DNA from: Segatella baroniae DSM 16972 = JCM 13447
GTDB lineage: Bacteria > Bacteroidota > Bacteroidia > Bacteroidales > Bacteroidaceae
Assembly: GCF_000426585.1 (NCBI RefSeq)
Contig: NZ_AUFQ01000008.1
Coordinates: forward strand, 1-64,000
Reading direction: 5' to 3'
DNA length: 64,000 nucleotides
The notes beneath the pieces are model-generated. The model was not told the DNA's origin. It saw only the letters and a program-made list of their open reading frames with translations, and searched no databases. Of the stretch, positions 27,125 through 34,870 are shown piece after piece (the stretch's first letter is position 1; the number at the start of each line of letters is the position of its first letter). The position numbers and the translations under genes were made by a program.

Positions 27125-28609
27125 TTATTTGATGAGTTCTTTAATTCTTTTGCGGTCGATTTTGTTGCTCATGTTCTGTGGAAACGACGGCATGAAGACG
27201 ATTTTCGACGGAATCATGTAGGCCGGAAGATAAGTCCGGAGATGTGCTTCCAGTCCGTCACGGCTACCGTCGTCAGGTCCTTCCACGGCCAGGTGGATGG
27301 ATTCCTGTCCCGTAGAACCGGCCACGACGGCCACGACGGCCGTCTTCCGGGCATAGAACCGGCGGGCCACTTGCTCTATTTCGCTCAGCTCGACGCGGTA
27401 GCCTTGAATCTTCACCTGCGAGTCCTTGCGGCCGATATACATGATGTCGCCGTCCGCGTCGGCCATGCAGAGGTCGCCGGTGAGGTACCATCGGCGGCCG
27501 CCGAGGTCGAAGAAGGCCGCCTGGTTCTTCTCTCCGTTCTGCCAATAGCCGGGCGTCAGTTGCTCGCCTGTCAGGCAGAGTTCGCCCACAACGCCTTCGC
27601 CCACTGGCTTGCGGGCCTCGTCCACGATTATGCTTTGCGCGTGCTTGACGGTTTTGCCAATGCTGATGATGTTGTTGTGCTGCTTCACCTGGCGGTTGGG
27701 CAGGCGGTAGGCCGTGCAGTAGATGGTGTCTTCGGTCGGTCCGTAGACGTTCCATATCTCGGCCTGGGGCACCGTCTGCTGCCACGGAAGCGTGTCGTCG
27801 GCCGTCAACGCCTCACCCGCGAAGAGCGAATAGCGCAGTTGCGGCGCCTCGATTTCGTCCAGATAGGGGCGCAGGTAGTGGATGACCGACGGCACCATGA
27901 ACGTTGCCGTGAGCTTGTACTCATCCAAAAGGCGGAACGATTCCTCCCATTTGATGCTGCCGGGGCGCACCGTGAAGACGCACGCGCCGGCCAGAAGGGG
28001 TTGCAGGTAGCTGTCGACGGAGAGGTCGAAAGTGAGGTCGAACATCTGCAGACAGCGGTCGTCGGCGCGCAACCGAATGCCCAGCGCGTCGACGGATTGC
28101 AGGAACGCGCTCACGTTGCCATAGCTGATGGGCACGCCTTTGGGTGTTCCGGTGCTGCCGGAGGTGAACAGAATGTAGGCCGGAGCCTGTGGATTGAAGT
28201 TTTGGAGCGGTGTTTGTTTTTCATCGGTTGCCGCCAGTGAGCCGGTGTGCACTACGTAGCGGTCGGCATGGCGCGTCGTTTCGCCCGAGTCGAGAATGAC
28301 CTCTATACCCACCTGCTCTATGATATTGGCGCATCGGGCGACAGGTTGGAGGGGATGAAGGGGGATGTAGCATTTGCCTTCCATCCAAATGGCGAGGATT
28401 GATGCGTAAGTGGCGAGGTCGTCATTGGCCACCAGACCGATGTAGGTGTCGTTGACACGATGGAGCGATTGGCGGATGGCGGCGACCTTGGAGGCCAGTT
28501 GCCGGTAGCTGAAAAATGTATCCTGAATGCAGAAAGCGGGTCGGTCGGCGTGTTGCCGCAGGCTTTCGGCCAGCTGAGCCGGGAAGTTTGAGTGATGAAT
28601 CTCGTTCAT
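27125..28609 (-). CDS. Adenylation enzyme, DltA-like amino acid:carrier ligase
   Basis: Start set to ATG 28609 (494 residues); the GTG at 28618 lies within the -7 box. Adenylate-forming motifs: LFTSGSTGTPKGV at 147-159, QMFDLTFDLSVDS, FAGEALT at 263-269, NVYGPTEDT at 287-295, WYLTGDL, RKDSQVKIQGYRVELSEIE and the terminal NKIDRK with Lys483. It should make an aminoacyl-AMP and load it onto the carrier. DltA enzymes that activate D-alanine have FCGE where this has FAGE, so the substrate may differ. It starts the operon. Confidence 0.88.
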   Translation of the reverse strand: MNEIHHSNFPAQLAESLRQHADRPAFCIQDTFFSYRQLASKVAAIRQSLHRVNDTYIGLVANDDLATYASILAIWMEGKCYIPLHPLQPVARCANIIEQVGIEVILDSGETTRHADRYVVHTGSLAATDEKQTPLQNFNPQAPAYILFTSGSTGTPKGVPISYGNVSAFLQSVDALGIRLRADDRCLQMFDLTFDLSVDSYLQPLLAGACVFTVRPGSIKWEESFRLLDEYKLTATFMVPSVIHYLRPYLDEIEAPQLRYSLFAGEALTADDTLPWQQTVPQAEIWNVYGPTEDTIYCTAYRLPNRQVKQHNNIISIGKTVKHAQSIIVDEARKPVGEGVVGELCLTGEQLTPGYWQNGEKNQAAFFDLGGRRWYLTGDLCMADADGDIMYIGRKDSQVKIQGYRVELSEIEQVARRFYARKTAVVAVVAGSTGQESIHLAVEGPDDGSRDGLEAHLRTYLPAYMIPSKIVFMPSFPQNMSNKIDRKRIKELIK

Positions 28610-28617
28610 TGTTTTCA

Positions 28618-28625
28618 CAAATATA
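28618..28625 (-). promoter_or_regulatory. -7 box of the Dlt-like operon
   Basis: TATATTTG on the minus strand, ending 8 bases before the ATG at 28609. The mRNA would therefore have almost no leader. Confidence 0.6.
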
Positions 28626-28829
28626 CTGTTTTTGGGACATGTTCGCGCAGTGCTCTAACTGCGTCGGTCGCATGTCTGGTCCATAATCTTTTATGTCTTA
28701 GACGCTGTCGGGTGTCGAAACCCCTATTGATGGAATGCTTTTTTTCTTGAAATCTTGCTTCCGTCCTGCCAAAAAATGATGTGGAAAGGAATAATTTGCT
28801 GCTTTTTGGCGAAATGATGGTTTTATGAT

Positions 28830-28837
28830 TACCTTTG
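28830..28837 (+). promoter_or_regulatory. -7 box of the M15 peptidase gene
   Basis: TACCTTTG ends 7 bases before the ATG at 28845, which is the start needed for the signal peptide. This predicts a leaderless or near-leaderless mRNA. Confidence 0.55.
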
Positions 28838-28844
28838 TAAATCT

Positions 28845-29513
28845 ATGAAACATCTTGTCATTGTCTGTGTTTGCCTGTTGTTCTTAGGGCTTTGCGGGCA
28901 TGCCCAAAAACCAAGGCAGGTGGGTCGCGTGGCTGCTCCTGTCTTTCAATCCATGCCTGTTCCCGACACGGTGTTTGCACGGATGCTGGGGCGTTCCTAT
29001 CCCGAAGGCTGTCCGGTGAAGCGTTCCGAACTGCGCTATCTGCGTGTTTCGCATTGCGACTTGGCCGGAAACACGCGCGTGGGGGAACTTGTATGCAACG
29101 TGAAGATAGCCTGTGAACTGCTGACCATCTTCAAACAGCTGTTTGAAATGCGTTATCCCATCGCCAGCTTGCGGCTCATCGACGACTTCAACGCTGACGA
29201 CGAACAGTCCATGCAGGCCAACAACAGCAGTTGCTTTTGCTACCGCAAGGTGAAAGGAAACGGCAAGTTGTCGGCCCATGCCCGTGGCATGGCCGTGGAC
29301 TTGAATCCCTTGTACAATCCGTATTGCCGCCGATTGAAAGGCGGAAAGACTGTCGTCCAGCCCGCGAATGCCCGCAGATATTGTGACAGAATACAGGATT
29401 TTCCTTGCAAGATCACGTCGGAGGATATTGCTTGCAGGCTCTTCAAGGCGCACGGTTTCAAATGGGGAGGCGACTGGAAGAGCGTGAAGGACTACCAGCA
29501 CTTTGAAAAATGA
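28845..29513 (+). CDS. Secreted M15-family metallopeptidase (VanY-like)
   Basis: The 222-residue protein has a signal peptide (LVIVCVCLLFLGLCGHAQ). The zinc motif is LSAHARGMAVDLNPLYNPY, with His and Asp spaced HxxxxxxD, and the C-terminal DYQHFEK supplies the last His. These are peptidase M15 (D-Ala-D-Ala or L-Ala-D-Glu peptidase) features. It is expected to trim peptidoglycan stem peptides in the periplasm. It is single, divergent from the dlt-like operon. Confidence 0.9.
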   Translation: MKHLVIVCVCLLFLGLCGHAQKPRQVGRVAAPVFQSMPVPDTVFARMLGRSYPEGCPVKRSELRYLRVSHCDLAGNTRVGELVCNVKIACELLTIFKQLFEMRYPIASLRLIDDFNADDEQSMQANNSSCFCYRKVKGNGKLSAHARGMAVDLNPLYNPYCRRLKGGKTVVQPANARRYCDRIQDFPCKITSEDIACRLFKAHGFKWGGDWKSVKDYQHFEK

Positions 29514-29556
29514 ACGAAGGGGCTTGTCCGTTGCGGACAAGCCCCTTCGCTCGTTC
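29506..29556. terminator. Bidirectional hairpin between M15 peptidase and DUF349 genes
   Basis: GAACGAAGGGGCTTGTCCG, TTG, CGGACAAGCCCCTTCGCTCGTTC: a stem of more than 16 bp overlapping the M15 stop codon. On the minus strand it is followed by a run of five T, so it ends the DUF349 transcript and probably the convergent one too. Confidence 0.8.
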
Positions 29557-29605
29557 ATCCTCATCGCCGTGTTCGACCATGGCGGCAAGGCGTGGAATGT
29601 TTCTC

Positions 29606-31411
29606 TCAAGCCTGGTTTTCAGCGTCGATAGCCTTGATTTTTTGCTTCACCAGCTCCATGTCGTCCTTGAGTTTCTGCACCTTCCGGTTCATTTCGTCAA
29701 TCAGGCTGTTGCCTTTCTTGCTGGAGGCGTTGAGGAATCCCAGGTTGTTTTCGTAGGTGTTGATTTCCTGTTTCAAGCTCTCATAGCGGTGCATGAGCCG
29801 TCCGCGCTCGTTGTCGAGGGCGTCTTCGCCCCGCTTCGCGAAGTTCTTCAGGCTGTTCTTGAAGTTGTCGAGCCGCTTGCGGGCGGTCGTGATGTTGAGG
29901 TCTTTATAGAGTTTGTCGAGCACTTCGTGGTATTCGCTGTACAGTTTGTCCTTCTCCTTGTAGGGCACATGGCCTATTTGTCCGTAGGAATAGACAAGCT
30001 CCTGCACCTTTTCCTGCACGTCTTCGGCCTTCTCTTCCAACAATGTCTTGAGCTTGCCGATGATGTCGCGCTTCTTTTCGAGGTTCTCATGTTCCTCTCC
30101 ACGAGTGCCGGCGTTGGCCGCGTTGCGTGCCTCGAAGAACTTGTTGCAGGCCGAAAGGAAGTCGTTCCACAACTGGTCGCCCAACTTCTTGGGCACCATG
30201 CCTATGGTCTTCCACTCCTTTTGCAGCGCGATGAGCTTGTCGCTGGTCGACTTCCACTCGGTGCTGTCTTGCAGGGCACGAGCCTTTTCTACGAGCACTC
30301 TCTTCTTGGCGGCGTTCTCCGCGAAGGTGTCCTTGAGCTGCTTGAAGTACAATGCCTTCTTGCTGAAGAAGTTGTCGCAGGCCGCACGGAAGCGCTCGAA
30401 TATCTTGACGTTCATCTTTTGTGGCGCAAAACCGATGGTCTTCCACTCCGCCTGGATGGCGATGATGGCTTTGGTGTGCTTTTCCCAGTCGGCGGCGTTC
30501 TTGTTGTCGATGGCCGCGATGGCCTCCACTTGCTCGCAGAGAGCCGTCTTTTTGGTGAGATTGTCCTCTTCCTGTGAGCGGAGTTGCTCGAAATGTTGCT
30601 GGTGTTTCTTGTTGATAATGGTGGAAGCGGCCTTGAAGCGTGCCCATATCTGCTCGCGAAGTTCCTTCGCCACCGGCCCTATTTCACGATATTGCTGGTG
30701 CAATTCCTGCAATTGGTGGAAGGCACGGATGACATCTTCCTCCTGGTCGAGCTTCTCGGCAGCCTCGCAAAGGGCAGTTTTCAACTTCAAGTTCTTCTTG
30801 AAATCATACTCCCGAGCTTCGCTGTTGAGCTTGAGCAGGTCATAGAATTGCTCCACATAGAGTTGGTAGTTGCGCCACAATTCGTTGGCCTTGTCGGCCG
30901 GAACGGCTTTGATTTCCTTCCATTGCTGTTGCAGTTCCTTGAATTTAGGGTACGACTTGTTGGCTTCTTCCGGTGAAGTGGCCATGGATTTGACCGCTTC
31001 GATGATTTCAAGTTTCTTCTTCAGGTTCTCTTGTTTCTCCTCCTCTTGCTGCAAAAAGAACTTCTGGCGCTTTTCTTTGATGAGACTCATCTCGGCCTTG
31101 AACACTTCTTCTTCCTCATCGGGGACCACCACGTACCGCTCGGGATCGCCTCCTGCTTCCAAATATTCCTTTTGCTTGGCTTCTCGCTCGGCAATATGAA
31201 TCTTGTAGAAAGCTGTTTTCAGAAGGTCAATCTCATCTTTCTTCGGGTTTTCGTCAGCAGAAGCAATCTCTTTCAGACGTTCGATGATTTCCGATTTTGA
31301 CTTGTAGACCTTGGGTACGGGCGTTTCTTCAACTCCTGGGGTAGTGTTTTCCGATACTACATTCTCTTCTTGTTTTCCTGGGTTCAGGGCATTTTCTTGA
31401 GAGTCCATCAT
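29606..31411 (-). CDS. DUF349-repeat protein
   Basis: The 601-residue charged, helical protein has an acidic N-terminus followed by several DUF349 repeats of about 70 residues (YPKFKELQQQWKEIKAV, IRAFHQLQELHQQYREIGPV, IAIQAEWKTIGFAPQKMN, IALQKEWKTIGMVPKKLG). Each repeat carries a W-K-x-I-G core. It ends in a coiled coil (about 520-601). Such proteins are conserved in Bacteroidota; their function is not established. Length and composition are typical. Either Met at 31411 or 31408 could start it. Confidence 0.9.
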   Translation of the reverse strand: MMDSQENALNPGKQEENVVSENTTPGVEETPVPKVYKSKSEIIERLKEIASADENPKKDEIDLLKTAFYKIHIAEREAKQKEYLEAGGDPERYVVVPDEEEEVFKAEMSLIKEKRQKFFLQQEEEKQENLKKKLEIIEAVKSMATSPEEANKSYPKFKELQQQWKEIKAVPADKANELWRNYQLYVEQFYDLLKLNSEAREYDFKKNLKLKTALCEAAEKLDQEEDVIRAFHQLQELHQQYREIGPVAKELREQIWARFKAASTIINKKHQQHFEQLRSQEEDNLTKKTALCEQVEAIAAIDNKNAADWEKHTKAIIAIQAEWKTIGFAPQKMNVKIFERFRAACDNFFSKKALYFKQLKDTFAENAAKKRVLVEKARALQDSTEWKSTSDKLIALQKEWKTIGMVPKKLGDQLWNDFLSACNKFFEARNAANAGTRGEEHENLEKKRDIIGKLKTLLEEKAEDVQEKVQELVYSYGQIGHVPYKEKDKLYSEYHEVLDKLYKDLNITTARKRLDNFKNSLKNFAKRGEDALDNERGRLMHRYESLKQEINTYENNLGFLNASSKKGNSLIDEMNRKVQKLKDDMELVKQKIKAIDAENQA

Positions 31412-31899
31412 TTAAACAATTTAAGTTTATGATTCGGTTATTCCATGATTCATTTAAGAATCAACTTAATGCTTGCTGATTGCAAACTTAAATAAAATAA
31501 TTGTAAACTCCTAATTTAAGTTCATTTTTTTTTGTTTTTATTAGTCTTTGGGAAGTCGTTGGTTGGTAGAGAGTTGGGAGGTTTGGGGCGGAAGGAAACG
31601 CAAAAGAAAGGGCTTGTGTCGCCTCTTCACCTCAAATCGTCCCTCAAGAGGATGGTGTGCGGGCTGACATAGCCGAGTGCCATTGTCCGTTCAGCCCGAG
31701 TGGACAATGCCGAAATGGCAGAAGAAAGGGAGATGGCCAAGTCGTTGCAGGGTGGAAGAATCCTCCTCCTTCTTTAAGAAAAACAACATTTCTTTATTAT
31801 ATAGGGCTTGATAGTCGATAAAAAGCCATATATTTGCAAGTGAAAGGGCTGCCGTCAGGGTATGAAAGGTGCTCTTTGTCGCATTAATTGTCAAGCAAT
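31412..31899. other. Gap with promoter for the AAA/PD-(D/E)XK gene
   Basis: No gene seen. 31412-31540 is AT-rich and should hold the DUF349 promoter. Near the right end, TTG (31808-31810), an 18-bp spacer and TATATTTG (31829-31836) form a plus-strand promoter about 63 bases before the ATG at 31900. A partial AAAGGGCTGC repeat is at 31843-31853. Confidence 0.6.
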
Positions 31900-33489
31900 A
31901 TGAAATATCCCATCGGAATACAAGACTTCAAGAAGGTCAGAGAGGACGGTTATGTCTATGTGGACAAGACCGCGCTCATCCATGATTTGGCAACGAACGG
32001 AACGATTTATTTCCTCAGTCGCCCACGCCGGTTCGGCAAGTCGCTGCTCGTCTCCACGCTGAAATATTACTTTCTGGGTGAAAAGGAACTGTTCAAGGGG
32101 CTTGCCATCGACGCCCTGGAGAAGGAATGGAAGCACCATCCCGTGTTCCATCTCGACTTCAACGGCAGCAACTTCACTCAGGAGGATTCGTTGGAGAATA
32201 CGATAGCGGCGCAGTTGTCGCTTTGGGAGGAGCAGTATGGCAAGCATCCGTACAGCAACGAGTTGGGCGACCGCTTCCGTTGGATACTCAACAAGGCCCA
32301 CGAGAAGACGGGCCTGCGCTGCGTCGTGCTCATCGACGAGTACGACAAGCCGCTTCTCGACGTGCTGGACATCCCCGACACCATCCGCAAGAACAATGTG
32401 GACAAGACGCTTGAGGAATACAACCGTGAGGTTCTGAAAGGCTTCTACTCGGTCTTCAAGGCGGCCGACCAGGACCTTCAGTTCGTGCTTCTCACGGGCG
32501 TTACGAAGTTCTCTCAGGTCAGCGTGTTCAGCGGTTTCAACCAACCCAACGACATCAGCATGGCCCCGAAGTACGACGCTCTCTGCGGCGTGACCACCGA
32601 GGAACTGCACACGGTCTTCACCGAGGGCATAAGTGAGCTGGCCGGGAGCCTTGGGACGACGGCGGAGGACATGAAGCGGCAGCTGAAACGGCAGTACGAC
32701 GGCTATCATTTCAGTGAGCGCATGACCGACATCTACAATCCGTTCAGCCTTCTCAAGGCCTTCGACAACCTGGCCATCCGCGACTTCTGGTTCCAGACGG
32801 GCACGCCTTCCTACCTTCTCCGGCTGCTGGATCACTGCGAGGAGAACGTCAACGAGCTGGTGGGGAGGTACTATGACGCTCAGGAGTTCGTCGACTACAA
32901 GGCCGACGTGGAGAAGCCGCTGCCCATGATCTACCAGAGCGGCTACCTGACTATCAAGGGGTATGACCCCGATGTGCGCCAGTTCCTGCTCGATTTCCCC
33001 AACGCCGAGGTCACCAAGGGCTTCATCTCCTTGCTTTCGGCGGACTATTTCAAGTCCAAGGAAAGCGCCTCTTCGGCCGTGGCGCAGATGGTTTTGGCGT
33101 TGAAACGGGGCGACACAGACCTTTATCGCGAACTGCTCACTTCTTTCCTGGCCAGCATTCCCTACTCGGCGCGGCGCCACGAGAACGAGCGGGAGCAGGA
33201 ACGCAACTTCCAATACACCGTCTATCTCCTGATGCGGTTGATGAGTGTCTACACCGTCTACCACGAGAAGCAGACCAGTCAGGGGCGCGCCGACTTCATC
33301 ATAGAGACGCCCAAGTACGTCTACATCTTTGAATACAAGCTCAACCGCCCCGCCGCTGAGGCCATCGAGCAGATAGAAAGGAAGGGCTACGCCCGTGAAT
33401 ACGCGCACGACAGCCGCCCCGTCTACCGCATCGGCTGCACGTTCAGCACCGAGACGGGCACCGTGAGCGACTGGGTGTGTGAAAGTTGA
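31900..33489 (+). CDS. AAA-ATPase-like / PD-(D/E)XK nuclease protein (PF09820-DUF1703)
   Basis: Started at ATG 31900 (MKYPIGIQDFKKVRED, the usual family start), 529 residues; the upstream TTG at 31888 is unlikely. The N-terminal part has the ATPase-like motifs RPRRFGKSLLVSTL (GKS at 46-48) and VVLIDEYDKPLLDV. The C-terminus has a PD-(D/E)XK core: RADFII with Asp465, then IFEYKLNR with Glu478 and Lys480. This family is multiplied in Bacteroidales genomes; its role is unsettled (defence, repair and mobile-element links have been suggested). High GC and no close neighbours, so it appears to be stand-alone. Confidence 0.9.
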   Translation: MKYPIGIQDFKKVREDGYVYVDKTALIHDLATNGTIYFLSRPRRFGKSLLVSTLKYYFLGEKELFKGLAIDALEKEWKHHPVFHLDFNGSNFTQEDSLENTIAAQLSLWEEQYGKHPYSNELGDRFRWILNKAHEKTGLRCVVLIDEYDKPLLDVLDIPDTIRKNNVDKTLEEYNREVLKGFYSVFKAADQDLQFVLLTGVTKFSQVSVFSGFNQPNDISMAPKYDALCGVTTEELHTVFTEGISELAGSLGTTAEDMKRQLKRQYDGYHFSERMTDIYNPFSLLKAFDNLAIRDFWFQTGTPSYLLRLLDHCEENVNELVGRYYDAQEFVDYKADVEKPLPMIYQSGYLTIKGYDPDVRQFLLDFPNAEVTKGFISLLSADYFKSKESASSAVAQMVLALKRGDTDLYRELLTSFLASIPYSARRHENEREQERNFQYTVYLLMRLMSVYTVYHEKQTSQGRADFIIETPKYVYIFEYKLNRPAAEAIEQIERKGYAREYAHDSRPVYRIGCTFSTETGTVSDWVCES

Positions 33490-33515
33490 CAGGAGATTTG
33501 GCTCCAAGAAGCCCG

Positions 33516-34442
33516 TCAGAGCAACCGCTTGTGCCGCAGGATGAACCAGCTGAGACCGCTGACCACCACCGATATGATGATGGCGATGACGAATCCCCAC
33601 TTGCTCGCTTCCATTCCGTTGACGAGGTTCATGCCGAAGAGGCTGGCGATGAGTGTGGGAAACATCATGATGATACTGACCGAGGTGAGCGTACGCATCA
33701 CGGTGTTCATGTTGTTGTTGATGATACTGGAGTAGGTGTCCATCGTCGACTCCAGAATGTCGGAGTAGATGTTGGTCGTTTCACGTGCCTGTGTCATCTC
33801 GATGTTGACGTCTTCGATGAGGTCGGCGTCGAGTTCGTCCACCTGGAGCTTGAACTTCAGCTTCTGCAACAGGTTTTCATTGCCGCGGATGGAGGTGATG
33901 AAGTAGGTGAGCGAGTCTTGCAGGCGGCTCAATCCGATAAGACTCTCGTTGTTGACGCCCTGGTCCAGGTTGTGCTTGGCCTTCTCTATGAGCGTGTTGA
34001 TTTGCTTCAGACGCTTCAGATACCACACGGCCGACGACAGGAAGAGGCGGAAGATGAGGTCCACGTAGTCGGTGAAGCCCACGCCCCGCTTCTGTTGGAA
34101 GCTCACGAAGTCGAGCATCATGTTGGTTTCGTAGTAGCAAACGGTGATGGTCACGTCGCGTTTGTGGATGATACCCAGCGGCACGGTGGTGTAGGGGGTG
34201 CGCGAGCGAATCTCCTTGACGTAGGGAATGCGGAGAATGATGAGCATCCAGCCGTCGTCGTATTCGTAACGGGCACGCTCATCGGTATCACTGATGTCGC
34301 TCATGAAATAGTCGGGAATTTGGAATTTCTCCTCCAGAAACTCCTGGTCTTCGTCCGTCGGGCAGGTCACTTGAATCCAACAATTGGGCTGCCACTCCTT
34401 CAGCAGGCTCAATTTTTCATTAATGTTCCAGTATGTTCTCAT
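33516..34442 (-). CDS. corA: CorA-family Mg2+/Co2+ transporter
   Basis: The 308-residue protein has a long cytoplasmic helical domain and two C-terminal membrane helices. The CorA signature GMN lies in IASLFGMNLVNGMEASKWGFVIAI. It forms pentameric magnesium channels. The gene is transcribed toward the AAA/PD-(D/E)XK gene. A TACTTTTG -7 box lies at 34569-34576, giving a leader of about 120 bases. Confidence 0.95.
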   Translation of the reverse strand: MRTYWNINEKLSLLKEWQPNCWIQVTCPTDEDQEFLEEKFQIPDYFMSDISDTDERARYEYDDGWMLIILRIPYVKEIRSRTPYTTVPLGIIHKRDVTITVCYYETNMMLDFVSFQQKRGVGFTDYVDLIFRLFLSSAVWYLKRLKQINTLIEKAKHNLDQGVNNESLIGLSRLQDSLTYFITSIRGNENLLQKLKFKLQVDELDADLIEDVNIEMTQARETTNIYSDILESTMDTYSSIINNNMNTVMRTLTSVSIIMMFPTLIASLFGMNLVNGMEASKWGFVIAIIISVVVSGLSWFILRHKRLL

Positions 34443-34870
34443 TTAGCTAATCTCCATGATGGGTTGATGGTGGGGATTGAGCTTCATACCGTGCTAATCC
34501 TCACACCAGAAATAAAACGTTTCCGCGTGATAATCGTCCATAATTTAATGAATAATTGTTATTGGTTGCAAAAGTAATAAATTAATTCAAAAGCCTTTGC
34601 ATTTTGTCGTTTCGCGTCGACGGTTTTTTACTTTTTTAATTGTTTCGCGATGAAAGGATTGCTTTTGTCGTGTAAAAGTATAGCGATGAAAAGGTCAAAG
34701 CGCAACTTTTAGAATGTGGAAGGGCAGCAATGAGGATGTAAAAGCTTGACTTTTCAAATGCAGAAGGGCCACGAATGCGGCCCAATCGTGCAACTTTTAC
34801 TTCGTCATAAGGCCACCGTTTCAAGGTGTTCGCCAACACGTTGAAACAGTGGACGATAGCCGTAAGGTTG
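34443..34870. other. Gap with corA promoter and degraded AAAGG-type repeats
   Basis: 34443-34580 is corA leader and promoter. 34640-34860 holds decayed units of the dispersed repeat family (TGTAAAAGTATAGCGATGAAA, GTGGAAGGGCAGCAATGAGG, GTAAAAGCTTGACTTTTC, GCAGAAGGGCCACGAATG). No gene seen. Confidence 0.55.

Noticed and set aside
31891..33600. 569-codon minus frame opposite the AAA/PD-(D/E)XK gene
   Set aside because: Antisense shadow; the plus-strand product has intact family motifs.
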